Numbered from the stretch's first letter, positions 53,932 through 63,664 are shown. The stretch: 64,000 nucleotides of DNA from an uncultured Ruminococcus sp. (GCA_910579955.1 CAJTWE010000004.1:86967-150966); one strand, 5' to 3'. Program-made: numbers and translations. The notes: generated from the letters alone by a model not told the origin.

Positions 53932-54619
53932 TCCACTTATAGCCGAATCCCCAGATAGTCGCAATATACTTCGGGTTTGACGGTTCATCCTCTATTTTCA
54001 TTCTTATGCGGCGGATGTTTACATCAACTATTTTATCATCTCCAAAATAGCCGTCACCCCAGATATGATCAAGAATGCTTGCCCTGTCAAGTGCAGTATT
54101 CTTATTGCTCAGAAAATATTCCATTATCTGATACTCCACCTGTGTAAGCTCAATGAGAGTGCCGTTTTTGGTAACAGTTCTGCTCTTGAGATTAAGAGCA
54201 AACGGTCCGCTGTGAATAACGGTGGATTTCTCGTCCTTTATAAAGCTCATGCAGACTCTTCTGTAAATTGCATCCACCCTTGCAGTAAGCTCCGACAGTG
54301 AAAACGGCTTGGTGATATAGTCATCAGCGCCCATCATAAGTCCGCTTACCTTATCCATTTCCTGAGAACGTGCAGTGAGCATAATAATTCCGAGGGTGGA
54401 GCTTTTTTCACGAAGCTTTTTGCATACAGCAAATCCATCCATACCGGGCATCATTATGTCAAGGAGAACTATATCAAAGTTTCCGTTTGCAGCTTCAAAT
54501 GCAGCCAATGCATCCTCACCACAATTTACATCCATAACGTCATATCCTATACGTTTGAGGTTCATCACAACAAACTCACGGATTGCGTCCTCGTCCTCAC
54601 AAACCAGAATACGTTTCAT
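53921..54619 (-). CDS. OmpR-family response regulator
   Basis: A 232-residue DNA-binding regulator. The receiver domain (1-120) has the acid pair EDED near residue 8-11, phospho-acceptor Asp in DIVLLDIMMPG, and Lys in YITKPF. The winged-helix DNA-binding domain (about 130-230) is of OmpR/PhoB type with RASILDHIWGDG. Overlaps the kinase gene by 11 bases and follows the lipoprotein gene by 35 bases. Confidence 0.93.
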   Translation of the reverse strand: MKRILVCEDEDAIREFVVMNLKRIGYDVMDVNCGEDALAAFEAANGNFDIVLLDIMMPGMDGFAVCKKLREKSSTLGIIMLTARSQEMDKVSGLMMGADDYITKPFSLSELTARVDAIYRRVCMSFIKDEKSTVIHSGPFALNLKSRTVTKNGTLIELTQVEYQIMEYFLSNKNTALDRASILDHIWGDGYFGDDKIVDVNIRRIRMKIEDEPSNPKYIATIWGFGYKWNEQ

Positions 54620-54654
54620 AAATGCGTCCTTTCTTTACACATCTTTACAAATCT

Positions 54655-55962
54655 TTATACAAACTGAAAGCAGGAAAGAAGCTCGCTTTCAGGAATATAC
54701 AAGCTGTCCTGACTTTCACATACATTCATAAAATAATATGCATTACCTCTGGAATGAAGCAAACTATAACCGTCCTCCAGAAGTGAATCCCTTGTGTCAC
54801 GATCAGAAGCCGTACCTATACGCATAAGCTCCTGCATAGGCTCTGAAAGCGAGCCTGTATAATGATAAAATACAATATCCCCCGTAATTCCGTCGCTTAT
54901 AACAGTTACATCCTGCTGCCAGCTCTTCGGGAGCATAAATGCGTAGCCCTCGCTTACGCTGTAATATCCACGATATTTCTCTGTAAGCCGGTCTGAATCT
55001 ATAGTCATCCATCTTGTAAGACGAATGTTCTGATCTGCTGCGTTGCCTTCGTAGCCGGGAAAGATCGTTTGTACCGGTATCTCCGGCGTACCGTCACCGT
55101 CAATATCAAGAGTAAGGCAGCCGACTGAACGTGTAGTTTCAGACGCTGCACTTTCATCATCAAGAACATGACTGAGCTTCTCTCCGTCAAAGCTAAAAAG
55201 CTCGGTTTGAATTGTAGTAACTCCTGTGAGCATATCTGCATACACCGCAGCAGAACCGTCCTCACGAGTGGCATATAAAACCTGACTGAATCCGGTACAG
55301 CTGCTTCTCAGCGAAAGCTGCGTTTTTCGGAACTGTCCGGCTTCATTGGGAACATATACGGCTGCTTTTGCCGCTGCCGTTGAATCTGCCTGCAAAACAA
55401 GCAGCTCCTGTGAACCGTTTCCGTCAAGGTCATGTATATCAAACAGAGAATAGTTGGCAGTAAAATTCTGCACAAGCCCTCCGTTTTCATAATCATATAC
55501 CACAAGCTCCTTATCCGACTGATCAACTATTGAATAGCCTATAGCTATCTGAGCGTCGGTATACGCTCCTATGGGGGAGATTATAACTCTTTCTATTTCT
55601 GCACCTGCTGCCGGAACATCGCATACCGAACTCCATGTATTTTGCCGCTTATCAAGTACATTCAGTCTGAGATTATTCTCAGCAGCGGTAAGTCCCATTT
55701 TTGCGTAAAAAACAAGAGCTTCATTCTCGCCGTCACCATCAAGGTCAGATAAGATAAAAGCAGACAGATGGTCACCTGTCTTTGGGTATTGCAGCTTTAT
55801 ATCCTTTCCGGCAGCGTGTTGCAATGCCTTATAGATCTGCTCCTGTTCCTGTCCAAGGCTGGGCGGTACAAGAAGCGTATCAAGCGATGCACCAAACGAA
55901 CATCCGCACAGCATCATAAATGCTGTAAGCAGTGCTGCAAGTACAGATTTTTTCAGTCTCAT
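54655..55962 (-). CDS. Lipoprotein with FG-GAP-like calcium repeats, unknown
   Basis: A 435-residue protein with a lipoprotein signal (lipobox LCGCS at about residue 20-22). Several segments with Asp-x-Asp-x-Asp-Gly-x-x-Glu (SDLDGDGENEALVFYAK, LDGNGSQELLVL, IDGDGTPEIPV) look like FG-GAP/integrin-type calcium-binding repeats. It has no enzyme motif that I know. It lies between citrate synthase (4-base overlap) and the two-component genes, so it may be a surface sensor or adhesin for that system. Confidence 0.78.
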   Translation of the reverse strand: MRLKKSVLAALLTAFMMLCGCSFGASLDTLLVPPSLGQEQEQIYKALQHAAGKDIKLQYPKTGDHLSAFILSDLDGDGENEALVFYAKMGLTAAENNLRLNVLDKRQNTWSSVCDVPAAGAEIERVIISPIGAYTDAQIAIGYSIVDQSDKELVVYDYENGGLVQNFTANYSLFDIHDLDGNGSQELLVLQADSTAAAKAAVYVPNEAGQFRKTQLSLRSSCTGFSQVLYATREDGSAAVYADMLTGVTTIQTELFSFDGEKLSHVLDDESAASETTRSVGCLTLDIDGDGTPEIPVQTIFPGYEGNAADQNIRLTRWMTIDSDRLTEKYRGYYSVSEGYAFMLPKSWQQDVTVISDGITGDIVFYHYTGSLSEPMQELMRIGTASDRDTRDSLLEDGYSLLHSRGNAYYFMNVCESQDSLYIPESELLSCFQFV

Positions 55963-57356
55963 TCTACCACTGTGCGGCTGTCTAGAGGTATGTATTCCTT
56001 ACGCTTTGCAATTGTACGATAAGCAGGACGAATAATTCTCTTGCCTGTGAGTATCTCTTCCATACGGTGAGCAGACCAGCCAACCATACGTGCTGTCGCA
56101 AAAAGAGGAGTAAACAGGTCGTCCGGAATACCCAGCATTCTATACACCAGTCCGGAATACATATCAACATTTGCACATACAGTCTTGTCAATTCCTCTTA
56201 CTGAACGCATAAGCTCAGGGGTCAGCTTCTCGATAAGATCAAGCAGACGGAACTGCGGCTCTATCTCACTGCCCTTTGCAAGCTCAAACGCCTTTCTTTT
56301 AAGAATAACTGCTCTTGGATCTGAGAGTGTATATACAGCATGACCCATACCATAGATAAGACCAGCACGATCGCCTGCTTCTCTTTTGAGGATCTTTGTA
56401 AGGTAATCGGCAACTTCGCCCTCATCCTCCCAGTTCTTTACATGTGCTTTTATATCATCAAGCATTTCGATAACCTTGATATTTGCGCCGCCATGTCTCG
56501 GGCCTTTGAGAGAGTTTATAGCTGTGGCATAAGCTGCATAAGGATCTGTACCGGAAGATGTAGCAACACGACATGAGAAAGTGGAGTTATTACCGCCGCC
56601 ATGTTCTGCGTGGATAGCAAGCATTACATCAAGAAGCTGTGCTTCTTTTCTTGTATACTGTCTGTCATTTCTCAAAAGAGAAAGAATAGATTCTGCCGTT
56701 CTTTCTTCTGGTTTCAGCTGATGCATTACCATGCTTGCATTGTCAAACTTATGGCGCTTTGTCTGGTATGCGCCATTCATAAGATTAGGCATTTTTGCAA
56801 TAAGATTAAGCGCAATGAGCATTTCATCTTCTATAGTAGTATTATCCGGATTTTTATCATAGGAATAAAGAGAAAGAATGCTTCGTGAAAGCTTATTCAT
56901 AATATTCTTAGAAGGAGACTGCATAATTGAATCAACAAGGAAGCCCGGCGGCAATTCTCTGCGCATGCTCAAAGCAGTTTCGCAATCTGCAAGCTCTTTC
57001 TTAGTAGGAAGCTGACCGAACAGCAGAAGATACACTACCTCTTCAAATACAAATCTATCCTCTTTTTCTGCATTTTCAACAAGGTCGTTAATATCGTAGC
57101 CACGATAAATAAGCTCGCCCGGAATAGGTGTACGAATACCTTCATCAATAATATATCCGTGAACGGTGCATATATTTGTAATGCCCGCAGCAACGCCTGA
57201 ACCATCGCTGTGACGAAGTCCTCTTTTTACATGATATTTATCATAAAGGCTGCTGTCTATCTGGGAATACTGTGCGAGTCTTTCGCATAAGGATGATATA
57301 TCGAGCTGGGATTCCTCCTGCTCAAGTCGTAAGTAATTCTCTACCTGCCTGTTCAT
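55959..57356 (-). CDS. gltA: Citrate synthase
   Basis: A 465-residue enzyme that condenses oxaloacetate and acetyl-CoA. Catalytic motifs are HAEHGGGNNSTFSCR, LKGPRHGGANIKV and the MGHAVYTLSDPR region. The N-terminus is about 50 residues longer than the shortest relatives, as is common in Clostridia. It overlaps the lipoprotein gene by 4 bases. No aconitase or isocitrate dehydrogenase gene lies close, so the operon is not a TCA cluster. Confidence 0.95.
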   Translation of the reverse strand: MNRQVENYLRLEQEESQLDISSLCERLAQYSQIDSSLYDKYHVKRGLRHSDGSGVAAGITNICTVHGYIIDEGIRTPIPGELIYRGYDINDLVENAEKEDRFVFEEVVYLLLFGQLPTKKELADCETALSMRRELPPGFLVDSIMQSPSKNIMNKLSRSILSLYSYDKNPDNTTIEDEMLIALNLIAKMPNLMNGAYQTKRHKFDNASMVMHQLKPEERTAESILSLLRNDRQYTRKEAQLLDVMLAIHAEHGGGNNSTFSCRVATSSGTDPYAAYATAINSLKGPRHGGANIKVIEMLDDIKAHVKNWEDEGEVADYLTKILKREAGDRAGLIYGMGHAVYTLSDPRAVILKRKAFELAKGSEIEPQFRLLDLIEKLTPELMRSVRGIDKTVCANVDMYSGLVYRMLGIPDDLFTPLFATARMVGWSAHRMEEILTGKRIIRPAYRTIAKRKEYIPLDSRTVVE

Positions 57357-57392
57357 TTTATATAACCTCCATTATCATCATATATATAGTAT

Positions 57393-57421
57393 ATTATACA
57401 TTAAAATCATCTATCTGTCAA
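57393..57421 (-). promoter_or_regulatory. Promoter of the gltA operon
   Basis: Minus strand TTGACA (57421-57416), 17 bases, TATAAT (57398-57393), a perfect sigma-A consensus, 37 bases before gltA. Confidence 0.8.
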
Positions 57422-57546
57422 CCAAATATGAAAGATATAAGATTTGAGCCGAAATCAATTTTTAAATATAAATTAATGCAAAAGTTTTTATTCAAAAACT
57501 GTATCAACTTAAAATTTATATAAACCGGCGTGAAAGGAAAAATATT

Positions 57547-58581
57547 ATGAAAAAATATGGACTTATGATAATCTCGTTTGCACTCGTTCTCACTGCTATC
57601 CCCATGGCACCTGCCCTTATATCTCGAAATAATACTTCTGACTCAGATACAAAATCTCAAATTACCACCGACAGCCAGAAAACTGACAGTACAGATAATT
57701 CAGATAATTCAAATAATACAGACAGCAATGAAACTATCCTAATGCTTGATGCCTCAACAGGTGATGTACTTACTCTCTCAATGAAAGATTACATAATAGG
57801 TGCAGTTACTGCTGAAATGCCTGCCTCCTTTGAAAAAGAAGCTTTAAAAGCTCAGGCAGTAGCCGTGCATACATACGCTGTACGTCAGCAGCAGGCAGAA
57901 AGCGAAAATCCAACTCCCGAGCTTTGCGGTGCGGCTCTTTCAAATGACAGCGATCACTATCAGGCGTATTTCACCAAAAGTCAGGCTATGGAATTCTACG
58001 GAACAGGTTATGAAAACGCATATGAAAAAATAAGCGCTGCTGCTGAGGAAGTCCTGCCATATATAATAACTTACGACGACAAGCCTATTTTGGCAGCGTT
58101 TTGTTCTATGTCGTCAGGGCAAACCGAAAGTGCCGCTAATGTCTGGGGACAGGAAGTTCCATATCTCGTTCCGGCAGACAGCAAAGGCGACAAAAACGCT
58201 CCGAATTATCTTTGGGAAAAGGAATTTTCCAAAAAAGAACTTAAAAGTCTCCTTGAAGGAGCATTCCCAGACGGAGATTTTTCATCATCGGGTAAAGATT
58301 TTATTAAAATAGAAAAACGTTCTGAATCGGGAACAGTACTTTCAGCAGTAGCCGGAGGTGTAAAAGTAAGCGGACAAGATATAAGAAACGCTCTGTCTCT
58401 GAGAAGTGCATCTTTTGATATAAAATGGGACGGCGATACATGCACTATCACAACAAAAGGATACGGACATGGAGTGGGCATGAGTCAATATGGTGCAAAC
58501 GCTATGGCAAAATCAGGGGCAAATTGGAAGGAGATATTGCAGCATTATTATACCGACGCAGAGATTTGCAAGGTAAAGTAA
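57547..58581 (+). CDS. spoIID: Stage II sporulation protein D
   Basis: A 344-residue protein with an N-terminal membrane anchor (about 5-23) and a Ser/Asp/Asn-rich linker to residue 60. The SpoIID lytic transglycosylase domain has AEMPASFEKEALKAQAVAVH with the catalytic Glu, CSMSSGQTESAANVWG, and the final GHGVGMSQYGANAMA motif. SpoIID degrades septal peptidoglycan so the mother cell can engulf the forespore. With spoVT, spoVS and the SleC-like genes it argues for an endospore former. Upstream bases 57422-57546 show no strong sigma-A promoter. Confidence 0.94.
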   Translation: MKKYGLMIISFALVLTAIPMAPALISRNNTSDSDTKSQITTDSQKTDSTDNSDNSNNTDSNETILMLDASTGDVLTLSMKDYIIGAVTAEMPASFEKEALKAQAVAVHTYAVRQQQAESENPTPELCGAALSNDSDHYQAYFTKSQAMEFYGTGYENAYEKISAAAEEVLPYIITYDDKPILAAFCSMSSGQTESAANVWGQEVPYLVPADSKGDKNAPNYLWEKEFSKKELKSLLEGAFPDGDFSSSGKDFIKIEKRSESGTVLSAVAGGVKVSGQDIRNALSLRSASFDIKWDGDTCTITTKGYGHGVGMSQYGANAMAKSGANWKEILQHYYTDAEICKVK

Positions 58582-58622
58582 GTACTAGTAATCGCCTTAT
58601 GCGTTTATATTCTCATGCAACC

Positions 58623-58651
58623 TTGACTTTTTAGGTGAAATGGGTTATAAT
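58623..58651 (+). promoter_or_regulatory. Promoter of the coiled-coil/GT/recA gene run
   Basis: TTGACT (58623-58628), 17 bases, TATAAT (58646-58651). Confidence 0.72.
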
Positions 58652-58700
58652 ATCCAGTATACAAGCAAATTTTTGCAAAACGGAAAGGAATGCTCTGTTT

Positions 58701-59198
58701 ATGAGTCTTAATATAGAGGATATTATGTCAGAGATCCGTGCAGAGATCAAGGAAAAAGGTCTTTCGGGAGATATGCTCTCCTTTGCGGATATTCCCTGCG
58801 ATGCCAATCCCAGAAACCCTGCACAGCAGTATGATTCTGACCAGCTCAGAAAAAACATATCCTATGTGTCTGATTATTTTGTTCTTACAACAGATAATGA
58901 AATAAAAGGCGGCGCTTTATCACGTCTTTTCAAAAAGGCTGTAAGAAAATTTACACGTTTCTATATTGAACCTATTGCTGACGAACAGTCCGCAGTTAAT
59001 GCAAATACCGCCCAAGCGCTTCAACAGCTTGAGCTTTATATCATGGATTCACAAGAGCAGAGCAATGCTGCTCTGTCAAAACGTATAGAAGCACTAGAAC
59101 TCCAGCAGCGCAACAACCGCATGGAAATAGACAGCCTACAAAAACAAGTCGCTTCCCTCAGTGAGCAGCTTGCAGCTCTGCGAAAGGAGCAGGGCTGA
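58701..59198 (+). CDS. Coiled-coil protein, partner of glycosyltransferase
   Basis: A 165-residue protein, unknown by name. Residues 1-25 form a helix (MSLNIEDIMSEIRAEIKEKG); RLFKKAVRKFTRFYIEPI at about 75-93 is a basic amphipathic motif seen in bacterial polysaccharide-assembly proteins; residues 95-165 form a long coiled coil (Leu/Gln/Glu heptads, ALSKRIEALELQQRNNRMEI). It is coupled to the glycosyltransferase by a TGATG junction, so it may scaffold it at the membrane. Confidence 0.72.
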   Translation: MSLNIEDIMSEIRAEIKEKGLSGDMLSFADIPCDANPRNPAQQYDSDQLRKNISYVSDYFVLTTDNEIKGGALSRLFKKAVRKFTRFYIEPIADEQSAVNANTAQALQQLELYIMDSQEQSNAALSKRIEALELQQRNNRMEIDSLQKQVASLSEQLAALRKEQG

Positions 59199-60271
59199 TG
59201 CGTGTTTTACAGCTGCTGCCGACAATAGCCGCAGGAGACGCAGTAAGCAACGATGCTATAGCTATAGACAAGGTTCTCCGCAGTATGGGCTATAAAACAG
59301 ATATATTTGCGGAAAATATAGACAAACGCCTGCCGTCCGGCACTGCCAGTCATGTAAGCCGTATACCAAGACTTACTCAGAGCGATGCGGTGCTGTACCA
59401 CCTATCCACTGGAACTGAGCTTAATTTTTCTTTTGGAAAACTAAAAGCAAAAAAAGGTATTATTTATCACAATATAACACCCTCTTACTTCTTCCGTCCA
59501 TATAACGGAGATCTCACAGAGCTTCTTGACTACGGCAGAAAGGGAACTGCATATCTTGCTGATAAAGCCGATTTTTGTATGGCGGATTCGGAATATAATA
59601 AAAAAGAGCTTTTAGAGCTTGGATATAAATGCGATATTTCCGTAAGACCTATACTGATCCCATTTACAGATTATCGCAGCAAGCCTGATTCTGAAACTCT
59701 CAGAAAATATGACAGCGACGGATACGTTAATTTTCTATTCGTGGGAAGAGTAGCTCCCAATAAAAAGCATGAAGACATAATCAAGACATTCTGCTGCTAT
59801 CAAAAATATTGCAATCCTAAGTCTAGACTTATTTTTGTAGGCTCATGGCAGGGTACAGAGCTTTATTACAAAAGACTACAGAGATATATAAACGCACTGG
59901 AAGTACAAAATGTAATTTTTACAGGACATGTTTCCTTTGCACAACTTATTGCATATTATCAGATCGCTGATGTATTTTTATGTATGAGCGAACATGAAGG
60001 ATTCTGTGTGCCTTTAGTAGAAGCCATGTACTTCGGTATACCGATCATTGCATATGATTCATGCGCCGTACCAGATACTTTAGGTGGTTCGGGTATTCTT
60101 CTGCATGATAAAAATCCTATTGAAGCTGCATTTGTCGCAAACAAGCTTATTACAGACACTGCATTTAAACGTGAAATAGTAGCAGAGCAGCGTAAAAGGC
60201 AGCAGGATTTTTCATATAATATAGTTAAAAGTCAGTTTGAAGAGCAGATCAACAAGCATCTTGCTCAATAA
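59198..60271 (+). CDS. Glycosyltransferase family 4 protein
   Basis: A 357-residue GT-B transferase. The N-terminal domain starts VLQLLPTIAAGDAVSNDA; the C-terminal lobe has NFLFVGRVAPNKKHEDII and SEHEGFCVPLVEAMYFGIPIIA, the GT4 donor motif with Glu. A DUF-like linker HNITPSYFF is typical of mannosyl/rhamnosyl transferases with an acceptor of unknown type. Translation coupled to the preceding coiled-coil gene; recA starts 26 bases after it. Confidence 0.85.
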   Translation: MRVLQLLPTIAAGDAVSNDAIAIDKVLRSMGYKTDIFAENIDKRLPSGTASHVSRIPRLTQSDAVLYHLSTGTELNFSFGKLKAKKGIIYHNITPSYFFRPYNGDLTELLDYGRKGTAYLADKADFCMADSEYNKKELLELGYKCDISVRPILIPFTDYRSKPDSETLRKYDSDGYVNFLFVGRVAPNKKHEDIIKTFCCYQKYCNPKSRLIFVGSWQGTELYYKRLQRYINALEVQNVIFTGHVSFAQLIAYYQIADVFLCMSEHEGFCVPLVEAMYFGIPIIAYDSCAVPDTLGGSGILLHDKNPIEAAFVANKLITDTAFKREIVAEQRKRQQDFSYNIVKSQFEEQINKHLAQ

Positions 60272-60297
60272 ATAAATTTATTGAAAGGATAAAGCAT

Positions 60298-61557
60298 ATG
60301 GCTAAAGCAGATCTTAAAAAGAAAAATCAGTTCACTATGCCTGCTACTGCTGAAGAAAAGAAAAAGGCTCTGGAAAGCGCTATTGCACATATTACCAAAA
60401 CCTACGGCAGCGGCTCGATCATGAGACTCGGCGAGAATACCTGTATGTCTGTTGAATCTATACCAACAGGTTCTATGTCTCTTGATATGGCTCTTGGCGT
60501 GGGCGGCGTTCCACGAGGAAGAATAGTTGAACTTTATGGCCCTGAAAGCTCGGGCAAAACAACTGTTGCTCTCCATATTATCGCAGAAGCTCAGAAAAAG
60601 GGCGGCGAAGTCGCATTCATTGACGTTGAACATGCTCTTGATCCAAAATATGCAAGCGCACTTGGCGTTGATATTGACAATCTACTCGTTTCACAGCCGG
60701 ACAGCGGCGAACAGGCTCTGGAAATCGCAGAAGCTTTGGTACGTTCTGGCGCTATTGACGTTATAGTTATAGACTCCGTTGCAGCTATGACCACAAAAGC
60801 TGAAATCGACGGTGAAATGGGTGACTCACATGTTGGTATGCTGGCAAGGCTTATGTCGCAGGCAATGCGTAAGCTTACATCAGTTATTGCTAAATCTAAT
60901 TGCGTAGCTGTATTCATAAACCAGATACGTGAAAAAATCGGCGTTCTATACGGCAACCCGGAAACTACTCCCGGCGGACGTGCGCTTAAATTCTATGCTT
61001 CTATCCGTATGGAAGTAAGAAAGGGCGAGCCTATTAAGGACGGTTCTGATATAATCGGTGCACGTACAAAAGTAAAGGTTGTTAAAAATAAGGTTGCTCC
61101 GCCATTTAAGAGCTGCGAATTTGATATTATTTATGGCAAGGGTATTTCCCGTTCTGCTGAAGTTCTGGATATGGCTATTGAGCTTGACATTATCAATAAA
61201 AGCGGTTCTTGGTTCAGTTATGAAGGAACTAAACTTGGTCAGGGCAGGGAAAACGTCAAGGAGATTCTCCTTGGCAATGCTGAAATGATGAAAGAAGTCG
61301 AGGAGAAAATTATCAAAAGACTTGCTGAAATGTCCGCCGAAGAGGCAAAGAAAGCTAATGATAAAAAGGATAAAGCTTCTAAGAAACAAACCGACAAAGA
61401 TCGCTTAGAGGACGCTGCCGAAAAAGCTGCTCAGAAGGCTGCAAAAAGCAGTTCATCCAATGACGACGATAGCTTTGATGCTGATGAATTCGTTCCGGTC
61501 TCAGGAGATCCCGATATTGATAACGACGACTCCTTTGACGAATTCACTCCTGTATAA
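60298..61557 (+). CDS. recA: Recombinase A
   Basis: A 419-residue DNA-strand-exchange ATPase. Walker A is GPESSGKTT, Walker B VIVIDSVAAM, and the L2 region with GNPETTPGGRALKF follows. After the core (about 340) there is a tail of about 75 residues, first Lys-rich and then Asp-rich, longer than the usual 10-20. No LexA (GAAC-N4-GTTC) box lies just upstream; it follows the glycosyltransferase in the same direction with no terminator. Confidence 0.96.
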   Translation: MAKADLKKKNQFTMPATAEEKKKALESAIAHITKTYGSGSIMRLGENTCMSVESIPTGSMSLDMALGVGGVPRGRIVELYGPESSGKTTVALHIIAEAQKKGGEVAFIDVEHALDPKYASALGVDIDNLLVSQPDSGEQALEIAEALVRSGAIDVIVIDSVAAMTTKAEIDGEMGDSHVGMLARLMSQAMRKLTSVIAKSNCVAVFINQIREKIGVLYGNPETTPGGRALKFYASIRMEVRKGEPIKDGSDIIGARTKVKVVKNKVAPPFKSCEFDIIYGKGISRSAEVLDMAIELDIINKSGSWFSYEGTKLGQGRENVKEILLGNAEMMKEVEEKIIKRLAEMSAEEAKKANDKKDKASKKQTDKDRLEDAAEKAAQKAAKSSSSNDDDSFDADEFVPVSGDPDIDNDDSFDEFTPV

Positions 61558-61565
61558 TAACTGCC

Positions 61566-62198
61566 ATGAAGATTCTATCATGCAGGCCGCAACACGGCTC
61601 TTACCTTGAATTGTCCCTTGAAAACGGACAGATTTATGATATTCACAAAGAGATCGCAGCAAAATATGAACTGACATATATAACTGAGATCTCCGATAAA
61701 ACACTTAGAGAAATGCTTTTTGATAATGACGTAAGAAGAGCATACCACAGAGCATTGTATCTCCTTGAAGGACAAAGCTATAGTTATCACATGCTGTTTT
61801 TAAAGCTTCAAAACAACTATGACGAGGCTGTTTGCTTTGAAGTAATGGACAGGCTTACAGAGCTTGGTATTATAAACGACTGGAAGTACGCTGAAAATGC
61901 TGCAAGACGTGCTGCCGAAATAAAGCTATATGGTCCGAGACGGATACGTCAAATACTATATCAAAAGGGCATTCCGAAAACCGTCATCGACGAAACAGTA
62001 GAACCTTATACAGACAATGAATATCAGACAGAACAGGTCACAGAGCTGCTATATAAAAAATACAGCAGAATGCTCTGCGACAGAAACGACAAAAAGCAGA
62101 TAGAAAAATGTAAGGCTGCTCTTGTGCGTATGGGTTATAGCTATACACCTATTGCAGAAGCAGTTAAATTATATTTTGAAAATGAGGAATCCGAATAA
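61566..62198 (+). CDS. recX: RecA regulatory protein RecX
   Basis: A 210-residue helical protein that inhibits RecA filament growth. Three RecX repeat units are visible, with LYLLEGQSYSYHMLFLKL, LGIINDWKYAENAARRAAE and LYGPRRIRQILYQKGI. It follows recA by 8 bases, the usual neighbour. Confidence 0.9.
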   Translation: MKILSCRPQHGSYLELSLENGQIYDIHKEIAAKYELTYITEISDKTLREMLFDNDVRRAYHRALYLLEGQSYSYHMLFLKLQNNYDEAVCFEVMDRLTELGIINDWKYAENAARRAAEIKLYGPRRIRQILYQKGIPKTVIDETVEPYTDNEYQTEQVTELLYKKYSRMLCDRNDKKQIEKCKAALVRMGYSYTPIAEAVKLYFENEESE

Positions 62199-62238
62199 GG
62201 ATTTCCGTATATATTATAAATTGAAAGAGGTATGCAAT

Positions 62239-63627
62239 ATGCTGTCAAACAAAGAAAAAAGCATGGAAAAAATCGTTGAGCTTTGCAAATCAAGAGGTTA
62301 TGTTTATGCAGGCTCTGAAATTTACGGTGGTCTTGCCAATACATGGGATTACGGCCCTCTTGGCGTTGAACTGAAAAATAATATCAAGGACGCATGGCGC
62401 AAGAAATTTGTTCAGGAATGCCCTTACAACGTAGGTCTTGACAGCGCTATTCTCATGAACCCTGAAACATGGGTAGCATCCGGACATCTGGGCGGATTTT
62501 CCGACCCGCTTATGGACTGCAAGAGCTGTAAGACACGTCACAGAGCAGATAACCTCATTGAAGATTTTGATGGTACTAATCCTGCCGGCTGGAGCAATCA
62601 GGAAATGATGGATTATATCCGTGATAAGGGTATCACATGTCCAAACTGCGGCAAGTGTGATTTTACTGATATCAGACAGTTTAACCTGATGTTCAAGACA
62701 TTTCAGGGTGTTACAGAGGACTCTAAGTCTGAGCTGTATCTGCGTCCTGAAACTGCACAGGGTATCTTTGTAAACTTTGCAAATATTCAGCGTACAACAA
62801 GAAAAAAAGTTCCTTTTGGTGTTGCTCAGGTAGGTAAATCTTTCCGTAACGAGATCACACCGGGCAACTTCATCTTCCGTGTACGTGAATTTGAACAGAT
62901 GGAGCTTGAATTCTTCTGCAAGCCGGGCACTGACCTTGAATGGTTCCAGTATTGGAGAAGCTACTGCAAGGACTTCCTTACAACTATCGGTCTTAAAGAA
63001 GAGAACATTCGTCTGCGTGACCACGATCCTGAGGAGCTTTGCTTCTACTCAAAGGCTACAACTGACTTTGAATATATGTTCCCATTTGGATGGGGCGAGC
63101 TTTGGGGTATTGCAGATAGAACAGACTATGACCTTACACAGCATCAGAATCACAGTGGTAAGTCCCTTGAATATTTTGATCCTGAGGACAACACAAAGTA
63201 CATTCCATATGTAATTGAGCCGTCACTGGGTGTTGAGCGTTTGTTCCTATCCATCGTAACAGAGGCTTATGACGAGGAAGTTATTGATGCTGAAAAGAAC
63301 GATGTTAGAACAGTAATGCATCTGCATCCGGCACTTGCACCGTATAAGTGCGCTGTACTGCCGCTTTCAAAGAAGCTGAGTGCACAGGCTATGGAAGTAT
63401 GTCAGGAGCTTTCTAAATACTTCTCAGTTGATTTTGATGAGACTGGTTCAATTGGTAAGCGTTACCGCAGACAGGACGAGATCGGAACACCATTCTGCAT
63501 TACTTATGATTTTGACACACTTGAAAAGGATCAGTGTGTAACAGTACGTGACAGAGACACAATGGAGCAGGTAAGAATGCCGATTTCAGAACTGGTAGAA
63601 TATCTGCGTGAAAAGGTAACGCTGTAA
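62239..63627 (+). CDS. glyQS: Glycine-tRNA ligase, homodimeric type
   Basis: A 462-residue class II synthetase of the single-chain type. Motif 2 is FRNEITPGNFIFRVREFEQME and motif 3 includes EPSLGVERLF. A zinc-like Cys group (CKSCKTRH and CPNCGKCD, about 94-145) is visible. I chose the ATG at 62239 with AAAGAGGT upstream; the longer reading from 62122 would extend into recX. No T-box leader is seen. Confidence 0.95.
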   Translation: MLSNKEKSMEKIVELCKSRGYVYAGSEIYGGLANTWDYGPLGVELKNNIKDAWRKKFVQECPYNVGLDSAILMNPETWVASGHLGGFSDPLMDCKSCKTRHRADNLIEDFDGTNPAGWSNQEMMDYIRDKGITCPNCGKCDFTDIRQFNLMFKTFQGVTEDSKSELYLRPETAQGIFVNFANIQRTTRKKVPFGVAQVGKSFRNEITPGNFIFRVREFEQMELEFFCKPGTDLEWFQYWRSYCKDFLTTIGLKEENIRLRDHDPEELCFYSKATTDFEYMFPFGWGELWGIADRTDYDLTQHQNHSGKSLEYFDPEDNTKYIPYVIEPSLGVERLFLSIVTEAYDEEVIDAEKNDVRTVMHLHPALAPYKCAVLPLSKKLSAQAMEVCQELSKYFSVDFDETGSIGKRYRRQDEIGTPFCITYDFDTLEKDQCVTVRDRDTMEQVRMPISELVEYLREKVTL

Positions 63628-63664
63628 GCAATGCCAAATAAATAAAAGTTTTTTGGTCCAGTAC

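Noticed and set aside
60272..60297. LexA box before recA
   Set aside because: No GAAC-N4-GTTC or CGAAC pair in the gap; only an AT-rich palindrome is present.
62290..63024. 244-codon minus-strand frame
   Set aside because: Antisense to glyQS, whose protein is fully conserved; no SD or promoter.
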